Notes under the pieces: generated by a model
Told to the model about the DNA's origin: nothing
The model's input: the letters and a program-made list of their open reading frames with translations, nothing else
Databases searched by the model: none
Part shown: piece by piece, positions 53,866 through 64,000 of the stretch
Layout: every line of letters starts with the position of its first letter
How positions within the stretch are numbered: position 1 is the stretch's first letter
Program-made: the position numbers and the translations under genes
Assembly (NCBI GenBank): GCA_947579605.1
Contig: OX388320.1
Location: forward strand, 4,588,001 to 4,652,000
Direction: 5' to 3'
DNA: 64,000 nucleotides
Origin: Athripsodes cinereus
Taxonomy: Eukaryota > Arthropoda > Insecta > Trichoptera > Leptoceridae

Positions 53866-54994
53866 CTAATTGACATAATGTCTAATTTGTTATGTCATCT
53901 GCGTGCTTGTTGCGCTCAAACCAAACATAGTAAAACAAAAAAAAAATATTAAAGCCGGAAGCTTAGAAAAACGGTTGTATAATTAATTTTACTAACAACC
54001 CGCGTGTAAAAGTTCAGAAATAAGCAATACAAGATCTTCATCATGCGTTTTTCTTTTACATTTTTGCACCGGGGTGTTCTTTCGAATTATTAAAGTACCT
54101 CTTACAATTGGAGCAATATATATTGTGAACATGTGAACATAGGTACCTACCCAGTATTCGTGTAATAATAAGTTTGTATTGAATAAAGTAAATTAACCAT
54201 GTCAGATAATATAAAAAGGGTAAAATAAAAATCAATATAGAGAGGAAATACAACATTAGCTCCGGGGATTAATTTATTTATTTACATTCAATTGAATTTT
54301 TCGAGTCGTAGAACTTTGTATTAGGGGTAGAGTGCTATTGATATACTAGAGGAATGGAAATTTTGTTGCGTAATTAGATATTATGCGTGTACTATTGTGT
54401 AAATATGTATGTAGGTATTTCATAACATCTCTTTACAGAAAGATAAATATTGTTGACACATTATTGCATTACATCGAGCTATTTATTACATAACATCACA
54501 AAGAACGGCTACTTACTATTAATATTGATCGACCCATGGACTCTGTTAAATCTCGAAAATTGTCGAAAGGTAGATATTCAAAATTATGTAGAATTTCAGA
54601 ATGGGATTTTTTTATTTTATTTTACAAAAACACAAGACACACGCCTATTTCATGTTCGGATACAATTTGAGCAATATAAACAGCAATAACAGTGACATTG
54701 AAAAAAGATAAAACAATAAACTTATAGCACCCACAGACCAACGGTAAACAGAGAAACATTGAGAAATAAAATTATGTAAATATATGGTGAGAATAATAAT
54801 AGTAGTCAGTATAAAATAAGTAAATCAACTAAGATTAATGAATGAATGTCTAACAGTTAAAGCAATAATATCGCATTAACAATAATTTTTATTTAATAAA
54901 TTGGCATCGAACTGAGTACCTGCCTACAAAACTTCTAGAAGTTAAACTAAATATAAAGTTGTTGTATCTATCAAACTAAATATATATATTTTAA
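53866..54994. other. No recognised gene
   Basis: AT-rich, no assignable feature. Confidence 0.35.
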
Positions 54995-55260
54995 CATAAC
55001 ATGCATAGACAAATCACACAGATTGAGCTAGTCCCAAATAAAGATTGAATTTTATGTTATGGTTACTAACTCGACGATACACATATATACCTATGTATGT
55101 ACAATGCACTAAACACATATACATGTAACACCCAGACCCAGAACAATTTGAAAAAGGTCATTTTTCGTTTTGCCCTGGCCGGGAATCGAACTCGGGACCT
55201 CGTGACTCAAAGGCAAGAGCATTACCTCTGCGCCACACCGAGCGACAATTCATCAAACAT
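54995..55260 (-). mobile_element. SINE S2, tRNA-derived
   Basis: Minus strand: 'cggtgtggcgcagaggtaat' (A box region), 'gagttcgattcccgg' (B box), 'gttctgggtctgggtgttac' and 'tgggactagctcaat'. Head and body are both present. Better A-box context than the 20434 copy. Confidence 0.85.
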
Positions 55261-56655
55261 TTCAAATTCTCATAAAACTGAGAAAATCGACACATAAAAA
55301 AAGGTCACACACACATTTAAAATAATATAAAAATGTGAGTACTTCCCCTTTTACCTCGTAACTCCGTAAAGAAAATCCTGGGTACGTCCTTTGATATGTA
55401 CTAATAATAAAGTATAACGTTATGGTGGAGCATGTTCCAAGAACAGATAGAAATAGCTGATAATTATGGTTTTCTTCACTGTTTTGCTGATAAACCTACA
55501 ATTCATTGCCGGAAGAAATTAAACAAGTGAAAAACATTGCATTATTTGTATGACATCTGAAGAAATATGTTCTGAGAAATAAGGAATGACAAGTTATTTT
55601 ATCATACAGTAAATAAGCACTATATTGCTCTTTGATATTTATCAAATAAGTGTCTTTTATAAATTTATAGTACCTACCTACAACTCAACCCCTAATACCA
55701 GCACCTGGTGCTTTCTGAGGTTAAAATAAATTAACCATCAATAACCGTAAAAATTTTGTACCTTTTGTCATCGTTAAATATTGTGACATAATATTTTATT
55801 GAATAAATTATTATTATCATTATCATGAATATTACTTGTATTACATCATGCTTGGTAGTAATATTCTTATTGTTTGCCTTTCTTACAAAGGACATTAATC
55901 GATGACGTTAATAGTAGGGGAGAGAGAGTGGGTGGGTGTTATATTTTATAGGATGAAAATATATTTAATAAATACATTTTCTACTCATCTATATAGTTGT
56001 TACATTCATTGTAAATATAGTTGTTATATTCCTTGTAGCTGGTTCATTCATGTTATTCACAAACACAATCATTCATAGTCAATATTACCCCCGATTCTAT
56101 TTCATTTTTAGTGAGCACTAGCTAAAATAGGAACGGTCCAATTTTAGTCTATATTGGTATTATATATTGTTCCTAATTAGAATCAAATACAAATTGTATC
56201 ATAAAAAATACGAATGTCAGTTCCGTTAGTTCAAGTGAGCTTGATAATAAAATTTTGAAACGTTCTTATTTTAGTTTGAATCGATATATGTAGAATAGGG
56301 GGTATTGTCGACTGACAGTAGATACAGTAGATACACATAAAGTTTCTCAGATATGTGAAAGTATTTAAATGTAACTGTTTAATTTATACAAATTAATATC
56401 ATCTTTTATACCCAAACACCAAGTAGACTGAGAACGAGTTTCAAATAACATAAAATTTTTGAGAATGATATCCTTTTGTAGTTCAAGTTTTCTGCTTATT
56501 CTGACCACACTCTCGTCCATCTCTTCCTATCTAATCCCGCAAATTGGTTATGCACACAATTTGAATTGGATCTTTTCATTCTCTGTTGCAAGACACCTCT
56601 TGTCCACTATTTATCTTACTTTCAAATCTTGCGCACATCTAACAGTAACAAAAAC
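55261..56655. other. No recognised gene
   Basis: AT-rich, only short frames. I see no shared repeats. Confidence 0.4.
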
Positions 56656-56659
56656 TACT

Positions 56660-56717
56660 ATGAATTATCAAATAAAATGAATATTTATTATGATATTCAT
56701 TTTATTTGATAATTCAA
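56660..56717. repeat. Perfect long hairpin
   Basis: 'gaattatcaaataaaatgaa' plus 'tat' pairs with 'atattcattttatttgataa' plus 'ttc', separated by about 8 bases. A 23-24 bp stem with no recognised family. Confidence 0.8.
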
Positions 56718-57657
56718 AATGAAGTGTTACAAAGTTTATGCCGATACAATGAATGAAAAATACAATGACTTATTAACACGAAAATATACTTGTCTTAAAT
56801 GAAAACCTTACTTTAAAAATAATTATCATACCATAAATTCAAATTTTTCATGAATTGAAATTGTGTTCCATAAATGTCATTTTTGAATATTTCAAATGGT
56901 AGATCTTGTTCTATGGTCGCAATGCAACATAAACAATAAAATTGACAGCTGAGATAATTGTTGTAACCAGAAGACATAGATAAGAAATGATGCTTAACTA
57001 TGTAATTCTTAGCCAAACATAAAAATTGAAATAATAGTTATTCTGTAGTTGTTAATATGTGTGCAATGGAGGGTTAAATCTAGTTGTAAAGTAACTCAAA
57101 CTATTATTAACACAAACCTCCATAGTTTGATATATTTACAGTTGAGGCAATCAATCCTTGAAGCTGAAGTACCGACCATTCCTAAGGGTTACGGTAAATA
57201 ATAAAAAATAAACAATAACATCACTTGTTTTGAAGGTGAAGTAAATGGTATTGTTCGCTTGATATTCCTTATTTTCAATTGGATTATTTGGGAAATAAAT
57301 ATTCTTTTATACGTAGATATAAATAATAATATCGTGTTGGTTTACTATTAAATATCGTAGGTATATCAGTTAAATATGTTTTTTTAATCTCGTTGCTACT
57401 TAAATCTTATTATTTTTCCGTATTGTGTAAAAAAATACGCTCAAAAATATGTCAGTCCGAGGGTCGAATGACAACTTAATCATTCAAACTAGAAGTATGG
57501 ATATGTGTTGAGAATAAGGAATAGGAGAACACGCACGAAGAACTGAAGGAATGTACAAGAACTTGAGTGACGTTGGTACCTTACTGTCTGGCTAGCAAGA
57601 ATGAAACTTATTTATATGTGCCTACATAATTATGTGTATTTCTATGTGTATTCTAGA
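56718..57657. other. No recognised gene
   Basis: AT-rich, no assignable feature. Confidence 0.35.
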
Positions 57658-57740
57658 CCATCAAGGCATTTCTCACAAGTTTGCGTAGCCAACGGCCTGA
57701 TTATTCAACATCCACATTGTTCTCTTCGTAAGAGAACAGA
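57658..57740 (-). repeat. S3 repeat fragment
   Basis: 'ccatcaaggcatttctcaca', 'tgcgtagccaacggcctg' and 'cacattgttctcttcgt' are a diverged minus-strand S3 start. Confidence 0.5.
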
Positions 57741-57884
57741 ATCGTTCTGTGACGCAATCTAGTGCTTTAGAGCAATTGGTAACCAACAATAGATTGTCAC
57801 CAGCCTCGAACACAATCATAAAGAATTTTAATTTATTTAATACCATAAAAAATACAACATGGAAAAAAATATTTATTTCCATGA

Positions 57885-58320
57885 ATACAGCCTTTGAAAC
57901 CTAAAACCCATCACCCCTCCCTCCCCCCCCCTACCCTTCTCTTACAGTATATTCTTTTTTTTATTATTGTGTATATATATTTATGTAAATGTTTTTTTTT
58001 GTGAGATTATTTATAATAACTGTTTTTTTTCTTCTGTTGCTTTGCTTTTTTACTGTTGTAATTTGGTTTTTATTTTTAAACCTTCGGGTTAGTTGGAAGA
58101 TATCGTACCTTTGCGATAAACACGCCCTCTGTGTTTTTTGATTGTATCTAATTTAGATGTTTACCATTTATGTAATTGTTTATAATCAATGTATTTGACA
58201 TATTATATGCTCAACAGATGTCAAACAGGAATTGGTGGGACGGGTAAAGTCCATATAAACCAGCCTAAACCGATTCGTAAGCATCGTAACACCTTTCCTG
58301 TTTTATACTAAAAGAGATCT
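57885..58320 (+). repeat. T4 repeat (LINE-like 3' UTR)
   Basis: Contains 'cgggttagttggaagatatc', 'cctttgcgataaacacgccc' and 'tctgtg', shared with 50505-50545, and 'accagcctaaaccgattcgt' resembling 36937. A C-rich run near 57915-57935. Clade not known. Confidence 0.5.
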
Positions 58321-58676
58321 GCACAATCTACTTGTTGAGCAGATGAAGTCTGTTGTGTAATATATATGTTTTTAAAACACATTTGTACCTATATATCTAA
58401 TTAAAATATAAAGTGTTTCCCTGAATAGGAAACAAAGTCATTACATAGTTACTAAAACAATACATGTAGGTACTATCAAGTTAATTGCTCATACATTATT
58501 ATTATATTGCTACCGAATCGTTCGACAATTACAGAATAAACAATTCAAATCAATGTGACCTATTCATTGAATCGGAAATGTACCTACGAGTGTTGTGTTT
58601 TAGTATTTAAATAATGTGTGGCAATAAAAATTTTACCATTGTAAATAATTATTTACTTATTTTATATCTAATATAT

Positions 58677-58999
58677 AAAATTCTCGTGTCACGGTGTTTG
58701 TTATCATACTCCTCCGAAACGGCTGGACCGATTTTGATGAAATTTTGTGTGCTTATCGGGTAGGTCTGAACATCGGCCAAAATCTATTTTTCATATCCCT
58801 AAAAGTTAAGGATGGTCCACCCCGTTTTTTTTTATTTTATTTTTTAGACAAAATTTTTATTTATATTTTGTTGGTGAGGGATTAAAAAATACATACAGCC
58901 CTAAATTTTCACCTTTCTACCATCAACCCCTATTTTTATTAGCGATATCAGTATATGGCATAATGTGTTTGGCAAAACAACGTTTGCCGGGTCAGCTAG
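58677..58999 (+). mobile_element. Non-autonomous Helitron, 323 bp
   Basis: The 5' end is TCTAATATATAAAATTCTC and the 3' end 'gccgggtcagctag', with the hairpin GGCAAA/TTTGCC just before it (58970-58988). Inserted between A (58676) and T (59000). The inside has the widespread 'gaaacggctggaccgatttt' motif. No coding capacity. Confidence 0.85.
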
Positions 59000-59019
59000 T
59001 AATAATATGTAAATTTATA

Positions 59020-59140
59020 ACCAGCAGGCTAATCGTTTGTACTAACCTTGCAAATCATTCTGTCCGTGCTAATAAAAAAGAAGACGATCAGAATTAGTGG
59101 CATACCTCATCGCTGAATGGAGCTGTTGAATGTTTTTCAC
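59020..59140 (-). repeat. S3 repeat, partial
   Basis: 'aaccagcaggctaatcg', 'tgtccgtgctaataaaaaag' and 'ggcatacctcatcgctgaat'. Minus orientation, one half. Confidence 0.6.
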
Positions 59141-59224
59141 ATGAATGTTTCTTTGCTTGTTAGCTCAACTAACTAACAACTTTGGGGAACTAACTTTAAA
59201 CACTACAAACTTCGGATGTTTTTA

Positions 59225-59600
59225 AGCAGTCTTAGTACGAAGTAATACGTAACTGTAAGCTAGAATGTAAGAATGTATTGTGTAAGTTCTAAGAAGTGTT
59301 GTAAAACTTTTAGGGACATTAACGGTTGTAATTAATTATGGGGAGGTTTCGTCGGGGGGAGCCCTTCAGGCGATCTCGGAGGCCTCTCATATAAATAAAA
59401 GATTCGAGCGATGAGTGTGGATGACATAGGAACTACCATTCCTGAAACATCCACGGGTAAGGGAGGTACAACTCTTAATGCCTGCTGCCTACGCGACACC
59501 CACGCCGCCAAAGCCTGCCAACGCCTCTCAAGCTCCCAGCTAGTGTCAGGTTGAATCTTGCACAAAACGTCAGGCAGAAGCCAAGCCAAGCCTTAAAAGC
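59225..59600 (-). repeat. T3 repeat (LINE-like 3' segment)
   Basis: Related to 35925-36190. The minus strand has an 85-codon frame (59332-59589) reading 'CKIQPDTSWELERRWQALAAW', then 'RVVPPLPVDVSG', and ending 'GLPPTKPPHN'. It is much GC-richer than the surroundings, like coding DNA. Probably the end of a LINE protein; not identified. Confidence 0.5.
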
Positions 59601-59747
59601 CTTTTTCAAGAGTTCTGTACGTAGAGTATCCAAAAACGATAATTAATATACCTACATATATACAGATACAAATATTTTTTTTGAAATTTATTTATTCCAA
59701 AACAGTATGAGAATAAAATAATGAAAGGGGACCAATCAAAAATCTCT

Positions 59748-60055
59748 ATGCCTACACAATGCAACATTGTGCAAAATCTTATAGGGAGAAGTGAGAAAGT
59801 CATCCCAACGCTTATGAATTGGCTCTAGGCTGGCTTATGTGATCACTTTCGGTATCCATGAACAACGATTACCAATGCCGCTATTCTCACTGTCACGATG
59901 TAGGGTCCACCAATCGAGAGACGCTTTATGCAAACCATAGAAGCAACCATCTTTTTGGGATCTCATATTTCAAATCTCAAATGGATCGTAAGCGTTGAGA
60001 CGCCTTTCTCACTTCTTCCAATTAGATTTTGCACAATGTTGCATTGTGTAGGCAT
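59748..60055. mobile_element. Family P element with inverted termini
   Basis: 'atgcctacacaatgcaacat' and 'tgtgcaaaatct' at the left, and 'agattttgcacaatgttgca' with 'ttgtgtaggcat' at the right, are inverted repeats that extend about 60 bp each with an internal break. The interior has 'aattggctctaggctggctt' and 'aatcgagagacgctttatgc'. Homologous to 25565-26125, 52704-52985 and 53665-53865. Confidence 0.75.
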
Positions 60056-60587
60056 GGTTCTCCGAATAATCATAGTGTCATCAGCACCCAAATCCGGGTA
60101 AACAATAAAGAATTAGTAAATACTCTAAATAATGAAAAGGAAAATTTTATTAATCGATCAATTGGTTATTTTTGTGATATGTAGGTACCTACGTCCCTGT
60201 CAAAACCAATAACAACATAACCTACGCACATTAAGTCCCTAGATAGGTAGGTACCTTTTATAATATCTATGTATCTATATTTACATTGTTAAGTAAATAG
60301 TATTAATGGATTATCTGTCATTACTGGTACATTACAAGTATGATGAATAACGCAATTTTAAGTGAATTAAAACAGTAATGAATAATTAAGTACTAAGTAC
60401 TAGTACAACGACAGGCTAGCTCGTCAATGGTGTAGGTACACCGAAATCGCGTTAGCGTATTTTAAATTCATGTATCGCCTCTAAAATAATTGTATTTTAT
60501 GCTTCTGACGACATCGCATCGCATTCACGTAGATATACGGTGCGCGCAAAATCAAATAATTGGATTAATTGTCTTCACATAATTTTA
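60056..60587. other. No recognised gene
   Basis: 60056-60110 still resembles family P (compare 25865-25920). The rest is unassigned, with several 'taggtacctac' words. Confidence 0.35.
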
Positions 60588-60735
60588 TTTCTTCATTTTA
60601 TTCTTCTTGCATAATATCATCATTTACATTACAAAATCAACAAAGCAATTTACATTTTAAAAAATTTAGATGATATGCAGTGGCGAAATTATCACTATGT
60701 TAGTGATTTCTTCCCTCAAACCATCTTATCATTTT
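60588..60735 (-). repeat. S4 repeat (LINE 3' end)
   Basis: 'cattttattcttcttgcata' and 'gatatgcagtggcgaaatta' with 'gtgatttcttccctc'. Same orientation as the other two copies. Confidence 0.65.
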
Positions 60736-61177
60736 TCAATTATTTTTAAACTTGGAAACTTCAGATAAAGCCCGGTTTATCGGCTTTTATGGAAGAGACA
60801 CCATTGCTGCCGACTCTTTGTGAGAAAATTGTGTAAAATATTTGGGTAAGTTTCAAAAAATGCATAATTATTTAAAAAAAAAAACCATCAATCGGCGATA
60901 AGGCATGCTATCCAAGTAATTCGGTTTTACAACGGTGTTGTCATAGATACAGATTTATGTTCAGAAAATGTCGGAAAATATAAAATTTGAAACACACCAC
61001 TTTCGAAAACTTGTTATTATTATTATTCATTTTTATTTAATGTAAACACTGTTTACTGAACAAATATATATTATTTGAAATTATGCATGCACACAGTGCA
61101 AATTTCATGATTTATTTACAAAGTTTTCACCTACACAAATTCAAATAAAAACGAGCACCTACAATGAATTAATATTT
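60736..61177. other. No recognised gene
   Basis: AT-rich, no assignable feature. Confidence 0.35.
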
Positions 61178-61670
61178 TTATATACCAGTGATTCCCAAAG
61201 TAGTCCAGGTGGACCTCCAGGGGTCTACGAGAGACTCGACGAGGATCTACGTTGGCGTGACTAAAAAATGGGAGTTCACAAGTCGTATGCGGGGGTTCAG
61301 GAATCCATTGTTGAAATATCGGATATTCGGTAAAAGTACCAGATACTTCATGATTCGAGTAGGTAAATATTCTTTAAGAAAACCAAGGACTTTTTGAAAT
61401 ATTTCAAATTCGTAATATTTCAAAAGAGGTAGAAGTATCCGGTATTGACATAAACAATAGTTTGTACAAATACCCGTTACATTGTAGAAAAGGTACTATG
61501 AGAAAATATTCTGTAAGAAAACCGAGGAGTTTTTGAAATATTTCAAATTCCTATACCATCTCGAAAATTTGGCAACGGGGGGGTATAAATGCAGGGGGTC
61601 CACCGGAACCAGCAAAATTTTGAAAGTGGTCAATGAGAAAAAAAAAAGTTTGGGGACGTCTGTTATAAAC
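61178..61670. mobile_element. hAT-type MITE with near-perfect TSD and nested hAT remnant
   Basis: Element 61186-61662 with termini 'cagtgattcccaaagta' and 'aagtttggggacgtctg'. Flanks TTATATAC and TTATAAAC match at 7 of 8. The interior 61310-61600 ('ttctttaagaaaaccaagg', 'aaatatttcaaattcctata') is the reverse complement of the inside of 37343-37746, present twice as an imperfect direct repeat. Confidence 0.75.
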
Positions 61671-61854
61671 GATGGGTAGGTATGGTTTTAAATAAAAATA
61701 TCCATAATTCGTTCATAAACATGTTGATTATGTTTGCTTACAATAGTTATATATTATATTCTCTATGAATGAGAAAATGAGAAAAAATACCATCTATACA
61801 AAATATTTTTTTGAACAGTGTAAATTTACACATGTAACTATTATAATATAGGTC

Positions 61855-61960
61855 TTAGAAAAGACAACGTTACCTTATTTGGTAGTGCCCTGAGAGGGAC
61901 TTGAACCCGCAACCCATCCTTTTTTCAAGGTGTGCTTTGTTCTATTAAGTTTTGGTCAAA
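61855..61960 (-). mobile_element. SINE S5 or tRNA pseudogene
   Basis: 'ttagaaaagacaacgttacc', 'ggtagtgccctgagaggga' and 'cttgaacccgcaaccc' match 49018-49135. The D-arm region is eroded. Confidence 0.55.
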
Positions 61961-62162
61961 CTTTTGAATACCATAAATAAAAATACCTTGTTTAAAGTAA
62001 CAAAGGAACCTGTTATAATTTGTATAATAAGTACCATGACATTAACTCATCCACTGACTAATTTTATTGTTTGTGATATTTTGTTTATTTTCTATTTTTG
62101 TCTGACAAAATAAGTCTGTTGTTTTTCTGCCACAACACAGCCCTACGGCTAATGCGGTAGAT

Positions 62163-62580
62163 GTCATACTATACTATACTATACCTTCACGCCGTGTCCC
62201 AGGTGGGGTAGACAGAGAGAACGGAAAGCTATATAGATATATCCTTACATACTTTTATTGCTTCCTTTACATTCATCCAGTTTCTCCTACATGCACGCCG
62301 ATTTCTCTTGCTCATACATAAGTTTCGGTACCAGAATGGTCTTGTGCACCAGTTTTTTGCCATGTTCGACAAATAGTCATTGCTAACAATGGGTCGAAGT
62401 GCACCGTTCTCTCTAGCACCGGCAACTTTTCTTCTTTCGACGTCCTTATCGTATCTTTCATCCCTCGCAAACAGACTTCTCAAATATACATACTCATTGA
62501 CTTGCTCTAAATATTCATCGTCAACGTGATGATGTGATGGCATCAAAGTTGACGACATATTCTTGTGCATATTTTAATGG
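62163..62580 (-). pseudogene. RTE-A C-terminal fragment, internally deleted
   Basis: Begins with (ACTAT)n and 'taccttcacgccgtgtccc'. The minus strand reads 'VDDEYLEQVNEYVYLRSLFA', 'RDERYDKDVERRKVAGARE', 'NGALRPIVSN' and then jumps, near 62315, to 'SKRNRRACRRNWMNVKE'. Compared with the 2085-3178 copy, about 300 bp between the two blocks is missing. Dead copy. Confidence 0.8.
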
Positions 62581-62944
62581 TTTTTGTGTATTTCGTATCT
62601 TCAATATATGTTACCCCATTCGTAAGAAATGCCGTAATAATATTATGAAGGAATAAATTAATGAAAACACATGCATTGGTACTTCTTATAAATGTTTAAA
62701 ATCAAGCACTTGATAAGTTTAAACCTGAAGCAATATGTAATAGGTATATAGGTATATGTAATATGACATATGGCATCCAATAGTCGAGGTAAAACTACAT
62801 TATGTCGAATTTTGGGTAAAATTAATATTTATTTATTTGTATCAATAAACGACTCTCTAGCCTTTTACAAACATACGGTTACATAAAAAATATATATAAT
62901 GTAAATACATTTCATATTTCATAAATATATAAATAATACGATAT
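62581..62944. other. Unassigned, possible LINE 3' end at 62822-62880
   Basis: 'aatatttatttatttgtatc' followed by 'aataaacgactctctagcc' resembles a minus-strand LINE tail. No coding support. Confidence 0.3.
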
Positions 62945-63284
62945 GATGAAAGTGGAATGAAAGTTGTTGTAATTACAAGGATGAATGTTAATAAGTTAAG
63001 ATGGTTTGGGCACGTGGAAAGAATGAATGAAGATAGAATGACCAAGAAGGTATATTTGGCTGAGACGAATGGTGCTCGGAGACGTGGATGTCCGAGGATC
63101 AAATGGCAAGATCATTTAAATCAAATCCTACAGGACGGTCACGTATTGAGCACATTGAACAGGAAAGCATGCATAAGGATTTGTATGACAGTGACGGAAG
63201 CAAAAGACGTATGCAAGGATAGAAGGAAGTGGCGCTCGATGCTTTCTGCCTACCGCGCGAGGGAAGCAGGGTGATGGTATGTAT
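62945..63284 (+). pseudogene. RTE-A C-terminal fragment with 3' end
   Basis: Reads 'MNVNKLRWFGHVERMNEDRM', 'TKKVYLAETNGARRRGCPRI', 'KWQDHLNQILQDGHVLSTLN' and ends 'LSAYRAREAG' with a stop at 63272-63274. The left edge is abrupt near 62975. The sequence is closest to the 5107-5345 copy. The 3' tail 'tggtatgtat' is directly followed by a hAT MITE. Confidence 0.8.
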
Positions 63285-63508
63285 TAGTGATGTAACGAAT
63301 GTCTGATTTTGGATATTCGCGAATGCGAATGCGAATGCGAATATTTCATGCCGACATTCGCGAATGCGAATGCGAATGCGAATATTGACTTGAAAATGGT
63401 ATAGGAATTTGAAATATTCCAAAACTCCTCGGTTTTCTTAAAGAATATTTTCTTGCAGTACCTTTTTCCACAATGTACCGGGTAAGTATCCGGTACTTTC
63501 ACCGAATT
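63285..63508 (+). mobile_element. hAT-type MITE, truncated
   Basis: The left terminus 'tagtgatgtaacgaatgtct' and repeated 'cgaatgcgaatgcg' match 37343-37746 up to 'gtatccggtactttcaccga', then stop. The right half is missing, so no target duplication can be read. Confidence 0.75.
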
Positions 63509-64000
63509 ACTGATTTGTTTCTTCATTTACATGGTACACAACAGATGAAAGACATATAAATATAAACATGTAAGCGACAAAAACATTCCAATAGTCTTAC
63601 ATCGAAACAGTGCATACTTCAGCAATAACACACAAAACAATTATAGAAAATCTTACACAACATAATATAGGTATTAATTCACAATACATCCAATCACCCA
63701 TTCCTATTACAAATCGCTGCTCACCCAATTTCGCACACATACCTAATACATTCGCACAAACACATTCACACTTCACTAATGTATGCAATAACAATACAAA
63801 AAAACTCTTAAAAAAGAAAAATCAAAAATTTAAAAAACAGTCTAAAAATTAATACTATCCCAAACACTTCACATTTTATCAAACATATACATTTTTTTTT
63901 ATATTTATTTCATCTTATTCTACCCTCAACTCTCCTTTCTCACAAACCTGACGTAATTGGCACTTTAAAATTCTATAAACAGGGTTTCTTGAGTCTGCAA
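63509..64000. other. No recognised gene
   Basis: A/C-rich stretch (63590-63790) with frames open on both strands, but no recognisable protein. The end of the window cuts the region. Confidence 0.35.

Noticed and set aside
63610..63852. Gene in the A/C-rich terminal region
   Set aside because: Both strands are open over the same bases because of biased composition. No recognisable protein or start context.

Overview
The window is AT-rich eukaryotic DNA packed with interspersed repeats. It looks like an insect and most likely a lepidopteran. The reasons are the recurrent 'taggtacctac'-type words, the RTE-like and jockey-like LINE tails, many short hAT-type and foldback elements, and Helitrons of the TCTAATATATAAAA...CTAG type inserted between A and T. 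The species call is inference. I recognise no host protein-coding gene with exons, no rRNA, no functional tRNA and no CRISPR. Essentially every protein-coding signal is transposon-derived, so this is a gene desert, a long intron or a heterochromatin-like repeat block.

Layout. 0-5 kb: a hAT MITE (659-1184), a 5'-truncated RTE-like LINE (2085-3178), and a hAT MITE (3411-3911) lodged in the tail of a second LINE type. 5-14 kb: RTE fragments, two jockey-like LINE 3' ends, a 108-bp tandem triplication, tRNA-derived SINEs (S1), a LINE-C tail and a longer LINE-B RT fragment (13083-13912). 15-17 kb: a palindromic element carrying a good hammerhead ribozyme core (15338-15380), then an 8-bp satellite of about 686 bp. 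17-22 kb: a foldback element (family F), two hAT MITEs abutting on a shared target duplication, and a composite Helitron (18794-21349) that holds a SINE, a foldback element and two TIR elements. 22-28 kb: LINE tails, TIR, hAT and S3 copies, and an RTE endonuclease fragment on the minus strand. 28348-33318: a complete Ty3/gypsy (mag-like) retrotransposon with identical 148-bp LTRs, a 5-bp target duplication and a single in-frame stop in pol. It landed in the head of an S1 SINE. 34-64 kb: scattered S1-S5 repeats, hAT MITEs, LINE ends, a 127-bp tandem array with hammerhead-like motifs (43966-44612), several foldback elements, a small Helitron (58677-58999) and two RTE fragments at the end.

Names used here are local labels. 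RTE-A, LINE-B and LINE-C are three non-LTR retrotransposon types. S1, S2 and S5 are tRNA-derived SINEs. S3 is a short repeat of about 250 bp with a (TAG)n tail, present more than 15 times. S4 is a LINE 3' end. F is a foldback family with a one-sided terminal extension and 10-15 bp target duplications. P is another palindromic family. T1-T4 are LINE-like 3' segments.

The most interesting signal is a shared architecture. The hammerhead element (15209-15445) and family F both have a one-sided extension of about 35-45 bp, a long hairpin, and 10-15 bp flanking duplications. This is reminiscent of Penelope-like retroelement ends and unlike cut-and-paste MITEs.
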